The notes: generated from the sequence alone by a model not told the origin. Shown: positions 1-6,310, counted from the stretch's first letter. The stretch: DNA of 6,408 bases from Alistipes sp. (GCA_031285485.1 JAITWC010000191.1:1-6408); one strand, 5' to 3'. Program-made: numbers and translations.

Positions 1-729
1 GAAACAAAAGCGATAACGGCGGAGGGCCTGACGAAGAGCTACGGCGGCGCGGGAGGAGGAGGCGGGACGGTGGAGGCCCTGCGGGGGCTGAGTTTTTCCG
101 TGCGGCCGGGCGAGGTGTACGGCCTGATCGGGCCCGACGGCGCGGGCAAGACCACGCTGCTGCGCATCCTGGCCACGCTGATGCTGCCCGACGGCGGCGC
201 GGCCACGGTGGACGGCCTCGACACCGTGCGCGACTACCGCGAAATCCGCCGGCGGATCGGTTACATGCCCGGGCGGTTCTCGCTCTACGGCGATCTGACG
301 GTGGAGGAGAACCTCGCTTTCTTCGCCACCCTGTTCGGCACCGACGTCGGGGAGAACCGCCACCTCGTGGACGACATCTACCGCCAGATCGAGCCGTTCC
401 GCACGCGGCGGGCGGGCAAACTCTCGGGCGGAATGAAACAGAAGCTCGCCCTGTGCTGCGCCCTTATTCACAAGCCCTCCGTGCTGCTGCTGGACGAGCC
501 GACAACGGGCGTCGATCCCGTCTCGCGCCGCGAGCTGTGGGAGATGCTGGGACGAATGAGGGAGCAGGGCATAACCATTCTCGTTTCGACTCCGTACATG
601 GACGAGGCGGCGCGGTGCGACCGCGTGGCGATAATAAAGGATGGGGCGCTGGCGGGGGTTGTCGCGCCCGGCGAGATAAAGGACGCATACCCGGAGGCCT
701 TCGGGGGCATAAAAAACACGCGGCGATGA
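1..729 (+). CDS. ABC-2 exporter ATPase A (YbhF-like N-half), 5'-truncated by window edge
   Basis: Cytoplasmic ATP-binding subunit of an ABC-2 type exporter. The frame is open from base 1 and the upstream residues (ITAEGLTKSY) are a normal first beta strand, so the gene starts left of the window; the GTG at 70 is only an internal Val codon. Visible residues are numbered from base 1 (242 in total). Walker A GPDGAGKT is at 44-51, signature LSGGMKQK at 141-148, Walker B VLLLDEPT at 161-168 and D-loop GVDP at 170-173. Two switch residues are abnormal: the Q-loop reads YMPGRF with Gly (bases 271-273) where ATPase B has Gln, and the H-loop reads STPYMDEA with Pro (592-594) instead of His. A Gly-rich stretch sits at residues 15-22. 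The stop overlaps the ATPase B start by ATGA, implying translational coupling. It corresponds to one half of the fused E. coli YbhF; the exported substrate is unknown. Upstream an HlyD-type YbhG-like protein would be expected but is not in view. Confidence 0.93.
   Translation, partial: ETKAITAEGLTKSYGGAGGGGGTVEALRGLSFSVRPGEVYGLIGPDGAGKTTLLRILATLMLPDGGAATVDGLDTVRDYREIRRRIGYMPGRFSLYGDLTVEENLAFFATLFGTDVGENRHLVDDIYRQIEPFRTRRAGKLSGGMKQKLALCCALIHKPSVLLLDEPTTGVDPVSRRELWEMLGRMREQGITILVSTPYMDEAARCDRVAIIKDGALAGVVAPGEIKDAYPEAFGGIKNTRR
43..69 (+). repeat. Gly-codon-rich simple sequence inside ATPase A
   Basis: A run of GGN codons (GGC GGC GCG GGA GGA GGA GGC GGG ACG) encodes GGAGGGGGT between the first two strands of the ATP-binding fold, where ATPase B has only GDF before its TAVDAISF. 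It looks like a triplet-slippage expansion that lengthens a surface loop by several residues without breaking the frame. Confidence 0.6.
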
Positions 730-1472
730 ACGACGGAGCGATAACGGTGACCGACCTGACCAAACGTTTCGGCGACTTCACGGCGGTGGACGCCATCAGT
801 TTCGAGGTGGCGAGGGGCGAGATCTTCGGCTTCCTCGGAGCGAACGGCGCGGGCAAGACCACCGCGATGCGGATGCTGTGCGGCCTGAGCAAACCCACCT
901 CGGGACGCGCGACGGTGGCGGGGTTCGACATCGCGCGTCAGGCCGAGCAGGTCAAGCGCCGCATCGGTTACATGAGCCAGCGGTTCTCGCTCTACGGCGA
1001 CCTGACGGTGCGCGAAAACCTGAGGCTGTTCGGCGGGATTTACGGGATGAAGCCCGCGCGGATCGCCGAAAAGAGCGGCCGGATGCTCTCCGAACTGGGA
1101 CTCGGGGCGGAGCGCGACACCCTCGTGAAGTCCCTGCCGCTCGGTTGGAAACAGCGGCTGGCGTTCTCGGTGGCGATCTTCCACGAGCCGGCGGTGGTGT
1201 TCCTCGACGAGCCGACGGGCGGGGTCGATCCGGTGACGCGGCGCGGGTTCTGGGAACTGATCTACGCCGCCGCCGGGCGGGGCATCACGGTCTTCGCGAC
1301 GACCCACTACATGGACGAGGCGGAGTACTGCGACCGCGTCTCGATGATGGTCGACGGGCGTATCGAAGCGCTCGACACCCCCGCCGCGCTGCGTGCCGCC
1401 CACCGCGCCGCCACGATGGACGACGTATTTCAACAGTTGGCCCGGCGCGCGAAGCGTGTTTCCGGTTGCTAA
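726..1472 (+). CDS. ABC-2 exporter ATPase B (YbhF-like C-half)
   Basis: Second ATP-binding subunit, 248 aa, a usual length for this family. The ATG at 726 overlaps the ATPase A stop (ATGA) and gives the normal N-terminus MNDGAITVTDLTKRFGDF; the open frame further upstream lies inside ATPase A and is not coding. Motifs: Walker A GANGAGKT at 38-45, Q-loop Gln85 (GYMSQRFSLY), Walker B VVFLDEPT at 157-164, D-loop GVDP at 166-169 and switch His194 (ATTHYMDEAE). The signature motif is degenerate: LPLGWKQR at 137-144 replaces LSGGxxQR. It therefore complements ATPase A, which has LSGG but lacks Gln and His, so the two probably form an asymmetric heterodimer beneath the two permeases. The family-typical tail (ATMDDVFQQLARRA) is followed by a few extra residues, and the TAA stop (1470-1472) lies inside the first arm of the 42-bp repeat array. 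Confidence 0.95.
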   Translation: MNDGAITVTDLTKRFGDFTAVDAISFEVARGEIFGFLGANGAGKTTAMRMLCGLSKPTSGRATVAGFDIARQAEQVKRRIGYMSQRFSLYGDLTVRENLRLFGGIYGMKPARIAEKSGRMLSELGLGAERDTLVKSLPLGWKQRLAFSVAIFHEPAVVFLDEPTGGVDPVTRRGFWELIYAAAGRGITVFATTHYMDEAEYCDRVSMMVDGRIEALDTPAALRAAHRAATMDDVFQQLARRAKRVSGC

Positions 1473-1675
1473 TCGTTTAGCAAGTGCCAAACAGGGCGTT
1501 TTCACGGTTGCTAACAGTTTAGCAAGTACCAAACAGGGCGTTTTCACGGTTGCTAACGGTTTAGCAAGTGTCCCGCAGGGGTGTTTCGCGGTTGCTAACA
1601 GTTTAGCAAGTGCCAAACAGGGCGTTTTCACGGTTGCTAAACGGTTAGCAACAGGCACGGCGGGCGTTTTACCGC
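1466..1675. repeat. Five-unit 42-bp tandem array of perfect dyads
   Basis: Five units begin at 1466, 1508, 1550, 1592 and 1634, each exactly 42 bp apart. Each has left arm TTGCTAA, a 4-nt spacer and right arm TTAGCAA (an 18-bp dyad), then a 24-bp linker. All ten arms are identical. The spacers vary: TCGT, CAGT, CGGT, CAGT, ACGG. Linkers 1 and 4 are identical, linker 2 differs from them by one base, linker 3 (1568-1591) is strongly diverged but the same length, and linker 5 is degraded. A linker-like tail also precedes unit 1 (about 1452-1465). The typical linker can fold as a second imperfect hairpin: GTG, AAAC, loop AGGGC, GTTT, CAC. The array fills most of the 233-bp gap between ATPase B and permease 1 and supplies the ATPase B stop. 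Candidate roles are a phased protein-binding array, an mRNA processing or stability element, or a REP-like repeat. Its existence is directly visible; its function is inferred. Confidence 0.97.
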
Positions 1676-1694
1676 TCCCGCGCGGAGTTTGAAC

Positions 1695-1705
1695 AGGAAA
1701 AAGAG
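1695..1705 (+). promoter_or_regulatory. Purine-rich leader / weak ribosome binding site of permease 1
   Basis: AGGAAAAAGAG lies directly before the ATG at 1706 and just after the repeat array. It contains AGGA 8 nt before the start. It is the only clearly purine-rich, SD-like leader in the window. Because the array separates this gene from the ATPases, permease translation must initiate independently here. Confidence 0.5.
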
Positions 1706-2785
1706 ATGAAACAGTTCGCAGCATTCGTAAAAAAGGAGTTCCGACACATTCTGCGCGACCGGCGCACGCTGCTTATCCTGCTGGGCATGCCGGTGGCGCA
1801 GATCCTGCTCTTCGGGTTTGCCATCACCACCGAGGTGCGCAACGCCCGCGTGGCGGTGTGGGACCCCGCGCCGGACGTCGAGACGCGCCGCGTCGTCGAA
1901 CGCATCGACGCAAGCCCCTATTTCACCGTCGCCGAGCGCCTCGGCTCGCCCGGCGACATCGACGACGTGTTCCGTCGCGGCCGCGCGGGGCTGGTGGTGG
2001 TGTTCGGCCCGGGGCCCGCGGACGAACCCGACGGCGGAACGGGCGGCGCGGCCATCCAGCTCATCGCCGACGGCACCGATCCAAACCAGGCGGTGATGCT
2101 GACGAATTACGCCACGGGGATCATCGCCTCGGGGGCCGCCGCGCCGCCCGTCGAGGTGAGGATGCTCTACAACCCGCAGGGGCGCAGCGCGTTCAACTTC
2201 GTGCCGGGGGTGATGGGGCTGATCCTGATGCTGATCTGCGCGATGATGACCGCCATCGCCATAGTGCGCGAAAAGGAGACCGGAACGATGGAGGTGCTGC
2301 TCGCCTCGCCCGTGCGGCCCGTGTACATCATCCTCGCCAAGGCGGTGCCCTATTTCGTGCTTTCGGTGGCCAACCTCGCCACCATTCTGCTGCTGGCGGT
2401 GTTCGTGCTGGGCGTTCCGGTCGCCGGGAACCTCGTGTGGTTAGTGGCGGTGTCGCTGCTGTTCATCTTCACGGCGCTGGCGCTGGGGCTGCTCATATCC
2501 ACGCTCGTGGGCAACCAGATGGCGGCGATGCTCGCCTCGGGAATGGGGCTGATGATGCCCACGATGCTGCTGAGCGGGCTGATCTTCCCCATCGAGAGCA
2601 TGCCGCCGCCGTTGCAGTGGCTGTCGTGCGCGGTCCCGGCGCGGTGGTACATCGAGGCCGTGCGGCGCGTGATGATCCAAGGGGTCGAAGTGCGGTTCGT
2701 GCTGCGCGAGATAGCGATCCTCGGGGGCATGGCGCTCGTGTTCGTGGCCGCCAGCCTGCGTAACTTCAAAACCAGACTGTCATGA
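1706..2785 (+). CDS. ABC-2 type exporter permease 1 (YbhS-like)
   Basis: Inner-membrane subunit of the exporter, 359 aa, near the usual length for YbhS/YhhJ-type permeases. A cytoplasmic N-terminus (KKEFRHILRDRR) leads into TM1 at about 22-42. A large extracytoplasmic domain follows (about 43-165, including EVRNARVAVWDP), then five further segments at about 166-188, 212-235, 243-266, 276-297 and 335-352. The ABC-2 family coupling motif REKETGTMEVLLASP starts at residue 188, between TM2 and TM3, and SGLIFPIESMP lies at 290-300. The start at 1706 has a purine-rich leader. The stop overlaps permease 2 by ATGA (2782-2785), so the two permeases are probably made in equal amounts and form a heterodimer over ATPases A and B. 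Substrate cannot be read from the sequence; related systems export drugs or cations. Confidence 0.93.
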   Translation: MKQFAAFVKKEFRHILRDRRTLLILLGMPVAQILLFGFAITTEVRNARVAVWDPAPDVETRRVVERIDASPYFTVAERLGSPGDIDDVFRRGRAGLVVVFGPGPADEPDGGTGGAAIQLIADGTDPNQAVMLTNYATGIIASGAAAPPVEVRMLYNPQGRSAFNFVPGVMGLILMLICAMMTAIAIVREKETGTMEVLLASPVRPVYIILAKAVPYFVLSVANLATILLLAVFVLGVPVAGNLVWLVAVSLLFIFTALALGLLISTLVGNQMAAMLASGMGLMMPTMLLSGLIFPIESMPPPLQWLSCAVPARWYIEAVRRVMIQGVEVRFVLREIAILGGMALVFVAASLRNFKTRLS

Positions 2786-3897
2786 TACGGTTCCTGATAG
2801 AGAAAGAGTTCAAACAGATCCGCCGCAACGCGTTCGTGCCGCGGATCATCCTCATGATGCCCGTCACCATGATACTCGTCTTCCCGTGGGCGGCCGATCA
2901 GGAGGTGCGCGACGTGCGGCTGGCCGTGGTGGACGGCGACCGCACCTCCTCGTCGCGGCGGCTCGTGGAAAAGGTCGCCTCGTCGGGCCGATTCACCCTC
3001 ACCGACGTCGCCGACACATGGCCCGCCGCGATGGAGAGCGTCGAGGCGGGGCGGGCGGACATCGTTCTGGAGATCGCGCGGGGATTCGAAAAGGCGACGG
3101 TCACGCCCGACGCGGACGGGAGTGCCAAAATATCGATCGCAGCCAACGCCGTCAACGGAACGAAAGGCACGCTGGGCACGTCGTACCTCACCTCCATCCT
3201 GAATGACTTCGCGGGCGAACTTCTCGCGGATGCGGGCGGCGCGGGATCCGCCGCCGGCGTTCCGAGCGTCGTGCCGCAATACAGGTTCAACCCGCGGCTC
3301 GACTACAAGGTCTTCATGGTGCCCGCGCTGATGGTGATGCTGCTCACGCTGCTGTGCGGATTCCTGCCCGCGCTCAACATTGTCGGCGAAAAGGAGGCCG
3401 GCACCATCGAGCAGATCAACGTCACGCCCGTGCGCCGCCTCGATTTCGTGTTGGCCAAACTGATACCCTACTGGCTCATCGGGTTCGTGGTGCTGGGAGT
3501 CAGCATGGGCCTCGCGGCGGCGGTTTACGGGCTTTACCCGGCGGGCAGCCTACTCACGATACTGCTCTTCGCGGGTATCTACATTCTGGTCGTCTCGGGC
3601 GTGGGGCTCGTAATATCCAACTACTCCGAGAGTATGCAGCAGGCGATGTTCGTTATGTTCTTTTTCACGATGATCTTCCTGCTGATGAGCGGCCTGTTCA
3701 CTCCCGTGGCGAGCATGCCGCGCTGGGCGCAGGCGATCGCGGCAGTCAATCCGCTGAAATACTTCATCGAGGTGATGCGGCTGGTCTATCTCAAAGGCAG
3801 CGGCCTGGGGCAGCTCCTCCCGCAACTCGCCGCACTGTGCGGTTTCGCCGTCGCTTTCAACGTGTGGGCGGTTTTCTCCTACCGAAAGTCGGAATAA
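2782..3897 (+). CDS. ABC-2 type exporter permease 2 (YbhR-like)
   Basis: Second membrane subunit, 371 aa. It has the same layout as permease 1: cytoplasmic start (EKEFKQIRRNAFVPR), TM1 at about 19-36, an extracytoplasmic domain at about 37-176 (EVRDVRLAVVDGD), then TMs near 177-200, 222-246, 253-278, 286-308 and 345-366. The family motif GEKEAGTIEQINVTP begins at residue 202 and SGLFTPVASMP is at 303-313. Similarity to permease 1 in motif order and spacing marks them as ancient paralogues. The ATG at 2782 uses the ATGA overlap with permease 1, so translation is likely coupled. It is the last gene of the exporter operon; a 77-bp gap with a new promoter candidate follows. No strong terminator is visible after its TAA. 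Confidence 0.93.
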   Translation: MIRFLIEKEFKQIRRNAFVPRIILMMPVTMILVFPWAADQEVRDVRLAVVDGDRTSSSRRLVEKVASSGRFTLTDVADTWPAAMESVEAGRADIVLEIARGFEKATVTPDADGSAKISIAANAVNGTKGTLGTSYLTSILNDFAGELLADAGGAGSAAGVPSVVPQYRFNPRLDYKVFMVPALMVMLLTLLCGFLPALNIVGEKEAGTIEQINVTPVRRLDFVLAKLIPYWLIGFVVLGVSMGLAAAVYGLYPAGSLLTILLFAGIYILVVSGVGLVISNYSESMQQAMFVMFFFTMIFLLMSGLFTPVASMPRWAQAIAAVNPLKYFIEVMRLVYLKGSGLGQLLPQLAALCGFAVAFNVWAVFSYRKSE

Positions 3898-3916
3898 TAC
3901 TATTTTATGCAGGAAT

Positions 3917-3952
3917 TTTGACACAAAATCGCGGGACTGTGTTTTACATTTG
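3917..3952 (+). promoter_or_regulatory. Bacteroidetes-type promoter candidate for fucP-like operon
   Basis: TACATTTG at 3945-3952 matches the Bacteroidetes -7 consensus TAnnTTTG perfectly. A TTTG at 3917-3920 could be the -33 element, but the spacer is 24 bp, longer than the usual 19-21, so that half is weak. Transcription would begin near 3957-3960, leaving a leader of about 15 nt before the ATG at 3975. The gap is AT-rich against high-GC flanks, as expected for a promoter. Confidence 0.55.
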
Positions 3953-3974
3953 TGGTCTATAAGATTCGACACAG

Positions 3975-5285
3975 ATGAAAACAGCGCCTAAACTGCTTTC
4001 CCGAGAGATGATCCTGCCGTTCGTGCTCGTCACGACGCTATTTTTCGCGTGGGGTTTCGCCAACGACGTGACCAACCCGATGGTGAAGGCTTTCTCCAAG
4101 ATTTTCCGCATGAGCGTCACCGACGGTGCGCTCGTCCAACTCGCTTTCTACGGGGGCTATTTCGCGATGGCTTTCCCGGCCGCGCTGTTCATACGGCGGT
4201 TCACCTACAAGGCGGGGATACTCGTAGGCCTGGGGCTCTACGCCCTCGGCGCGCTGCTGTTCATCCCCTGCGCGCTCAACGGCACCTACTATCCGTTCCT
4301 CGCGGCCTACTTCATCCTCACCTGCGGGCTGTCGTTCCTCGAAACGAGTGCCAATCCCTACATCCTCAGCATGGGCGACCAGCGCACCGCCACGCGGCGG
4401 CTGAACTTCGCGCAGGCCTTCAACCCGATGGGGTCGCTGCTGGGCATGTACTGCGCGATGCGCTTTATTCAGGACAAGCTCAACCCCGCCAGCACCGACG
4501 AACGCGCGCTGCTCTCGCCCGAGGCTTTCGAGACAATGAAGGATGCCGACCTCGGCGTGGTGATCGGGCCTTATGTGGGGGTGGGGATATTCGTGATCCT
4601 GCTGTTCATCATCATACGCGTGTCGCGCATGCCGCGCAACGCCGACACCGACCACACGATGAACCTCGGGACGGTGCTCAAACGCATCCTCAAGTTGCCC
4701 CACTACCGCGAAGGAGTCGTGGCGCAGTTCTTCTACGTTGGTGCGCAGATCATGTGCTGGACATTCATCATCCAGTACGGCACGCGGATCTTCGTCGAAC
4801 AGGGCATGCTCGAACAGGACGCCGAGGTGCTGTCGCAGCGCTACAACATAGCGGCGATGGCGTTCCACTGCGTGAGCCGTTTCATCTGCACCTATCTTCT
4901 GAAGTACTTCTCGCCGGGCAAACTGCTCGCCACGCTCGCGGCCGGTGCCGGTGTGCTGATCGTCGGGGTGATCGGATTGCAGAACATCTGGGGGCTCTAC
5001 TGTCTGGTGGGCGTTTCGGCCTGCATGTGCGGCATGTTCTCCACGATCTACGGCATAGCGCTCGACGGTCTGGGCGACGACGCGAAGTTCGGCAGCGCGG
5101 GCCTGATCATGGCCATCCTCGGGGGGTCGGTGCTGCCGCCGCTCCAGGCGCGCATCATCGACCTCGGCACGGTGGCCGGTATCCCGGCGGTTAACGCCTC
5201 GTTCGTGCTGCCGCTCATCTGCTTCGTTATGATAACGATATACGGATTACGTACATATAAAATACATGAAAGGAAAATTGCTTAA
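3975..5285 (+). CDS. fucP: FucP-family MFS sugar:proton symporter
   Basis: Inner-membrane sugar uptake carrier of the fucose:H+ symporter family, 436 aa, matching the usual ~430-440 aa and 12 TM segments. The N-half has FFAWGFANDVTNP (23-35), YKAGILVGLGLYALGALLF (78-96) and GLSFLETSANPY (118-129). The C-half has QFFYVGAQIMCW (251-262), STIYGIALDGLG (356-367) and KFGSAGLIMAILGG (371-384). Glu123 in FLETSANP matches the essential Glu135 of E. coli FucP as I remember that sequence. The position of its essential Asp46 seems to be Asn34, with an Asp at 31 instead, so proton coupling or sugar choice may differ. The substrate is uncertain: fucose is the family default, but other hexoses or deoxysugars are possible. 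The ATG at 3975 fits the leader of the predicted promoter. Its last 20 bp overlap the aldo-keto reductase start, indicating co-expression. The symbol is a family-level assignment. Confidence 0.88.
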   Translation: MKTAPKLLSREMILPFVLVTTLFFAWGFANDVTNPMVKAFSKIFRMSVTDGALVQLAFYGGYFAMAFPAALFIRRFTYKAGILVGLGLYALGALLFIPCALNGTYYPFLAAYFILTCGLSFLETSANPYILSMGDQRTATRRLNFAQAFNPMGSLLGMYCAMRFIQDKLNPASTDERALLSPEAFETMKDADLGVVIGPYVGVGIFVILLFIIIRVSRMPRNADTDHTMNLGTVLKRILKLPHYREGVVAQFFYVGAQIMCWTFIIQYGTRIFVEQGMLEQDAEVLSQRYNIAAMAFHCVSRFICTYLLKYFSPGKLLATLAAGAGVLIVGVIGLQNIWGLYCLVGVSACMCGMFSTIYGIALDGLGDDAKFGSAGLIMAILGGSVLPPLQARIIDLGTVAGIPAVNASFVLPLICFVMITIYGLRTYKIHERKIA

Positions 5286-6243
5286 CACCGGAGCGGTAAT
5301 ACCCGCGATCGGTCTGGGAACGTTCGGTTCCGACAACTACGACAACGAGACCATCGCCGCGGCCGTGCACACCGCGGTGGAGATGGGGTACCGCCACATC
5401 GACTGCGCGTCGGTGTATGGGAACGAACGGGAAATCGGACGCGCACTGGCCGAGGTGATCGCCGAGGGAACGGCGACGCGCGGTGAGCTGTGGATCACCT
5501 CGAAGGTGTGGAACGACTGCCACGACGACGTGGAGGGTTCGTGCCGCCGCACGCTCGACGATCTGGGGTTGGATTACCTCGACCTCTATCTGGTGCATTG
5601 GCCCTTCCCGAACCACCACGCCAAGGGTGTGACGGTCGACTCGCGCGACCCGCACGCCGTGCCGTACATTCACGAGAACTACATGCACACGTGGCGGGCG
5701 ATAGAGCGTCTGGCGGACGAGGGACTGGTGCGCAACATCGGCACGTCGAACATGACGCGCCCGAAGATGGAGCTGTTGCTGCGGGATTGCCGCGTGCGCC
5801 CGGCGACCAACGAGATGGAACTCCACCCCCACTTCCAGCAGCCGGCGCTGTTCGACTGGTTGGTGGCCGAGGGGATCCAGCCCATAGGTTTCAGCCCGCT
5901 CGGCTCGCCGGGCCGGCCCGAGCGCGACCGCACCCCGGAGGACACCAGTCCGATGGAAGATCCGGTGATAGAGGAGATCGCGCGGCGGAGGGGGGTCCAC
6001 CCGGCGGCGGTGTGCCTGAAGTGGGGCGTACAGCGCGGCGGGGTGGTGATCCCGTTCTCGGTGAAGCCCGGGAAGATGCTCTCCAACCTCAACGCGGTGG
6101 AGGGCGATCCGCTCACGGCGGCGGAGATGGAGGCGATCGGCGGGATCGACCGGGGATGCAGGTTGGTGAAGGGGCAGGTGTTCACGTGGCCCGGCGCCAC
6201 GTGGGAAGACCTTTGGGACGAAGACGGAACCATTCGCCAATGA
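5266..6243 (+). CDS. Aldo-keto reductase, NAD(P)H-dependent
   Basis: Cytosolic (beta/alpha)8-barrel oxidoreductase, 325 aa, typical for the AKR superfamily. It interconverts aldehydes or sugars and alcohols with a nicotinamide cofactor. The full catalytic tetrad is present: Asp46 (RHIDCASVYGNE), Tyr51, Lys80 (WITSKVWN) and His111 (LYLVHWPF). Further family motifs are IGTSNM at 158-163, NEMELHP at 182-188 and FSPLGSPGRP at 209-218. The cofactor-phosphate region reads IPFSVKPGKMLSNL (262-275) where classic NADPH enzymes have IPKS followed by Arg; Lys to Phe at 264 and Arg to Lys at 270 suggest changed cofactor preference. The ATG at 5266 lies 20 bp inside the transporter gene in an AT-rich stretch and gives the normal first strand (LNTGAVIPAIGLGTFG). 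Its pairing with an FucP-like carrier suggests reduction of the imported sugar or of a product such as lactaldehyde; this is inference. Confidence 0.93.
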   Translation: MKGKLLNTGAVIPAIGLGTFGSDNYDNETIAAAVHTAVEMGYRHIDCASVYGNEREIGRALAEVIAEGTATRGELWITSKVWNDCHDDVEGSCRRTLDDLGLDYLDLYLVHWPFPNHHAKGVTVDSRDPHAVPYIHENYMHTWRAIERLADEGLVRNIGTSNMTRPKMELLLRDCRVRPATNEMELHPHFQQPALFDWLVAEGIQPIGFSPLGSPGRPERDRTPEDTSPMEDPVIEEIARRRGVHPAAVCLKWGVQRGGVVIPFSVKPGKMLSNLNAVEGDPLTAAEMEAIGGIDRGCRLVKGQVFTWPGATWEDLWDEDGTIRQ

Positions 6244-6310
6244 TCGCACCCGATTGTCCGGCCCCGCGGCGCGGATAAAGCCGACCGAGGTAACTGGAGT
6301 TCCTAACTTA

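Noticed and set aside
453..725. N-terminal extension of ATPase B starting at 453
   Set aside because: It lies in another frame of ATPase A and encodes Arg/Gly/Ala-rich non-family sequence; the family N-terminus begins at 726 with an ATGA overlap.
70..729. GTG at 70 as the start of ATPase A
   Set aside because: The frame is open to base 1 and encodes the conserved first strand (ITAEGLTKSY), so the true start is outside the window.
1466..1675. CRISPR array
   Set aside because: The invariant parts are 7-bp arms with a 4-nt centre, the 24-bp linkers are nearly identical to each other and not unique spacers, and no cas gene is in view.
1393..1692. Plus-strand repeat protein with 14-residue units (VANSLASAKQGVFT)
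   Set aside because: The frame is open only because the period is a multiple of three. Its ATG lies within ATPase B, there is no ribosome site, and the conserved feature is the DNA dyad, not codon-level protein sequence.
468..1724. 418-codon minus-strand open frame
   Set aside because: It is antisense to both ATPase genes and open only because of GC bias and the 42-bp in-frame repeats; no recognisable domain.
3921..3945. Rho-independent terminator after permease 2
   Set aside because: ACACA/TGTGT gives only a 5-bp AT-rich stem with a 12-nt loop before TTTT; too weak, and it overlaps the promoter candidate.
3918..3946. E. coli-type sigma70 promoter with TTGACA at 3918
   Set aside because: The hexamer 17 bp downstream (GTTTTA) is a poor -10, whereas the Bacteroidetes -7 element is a perfect match nearby.
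6244..6294. Terminator after the aldo-keto reductase
   Set aside because: The GC-rich CCGCGGCGCGG has only a short possible stem and no following T run.
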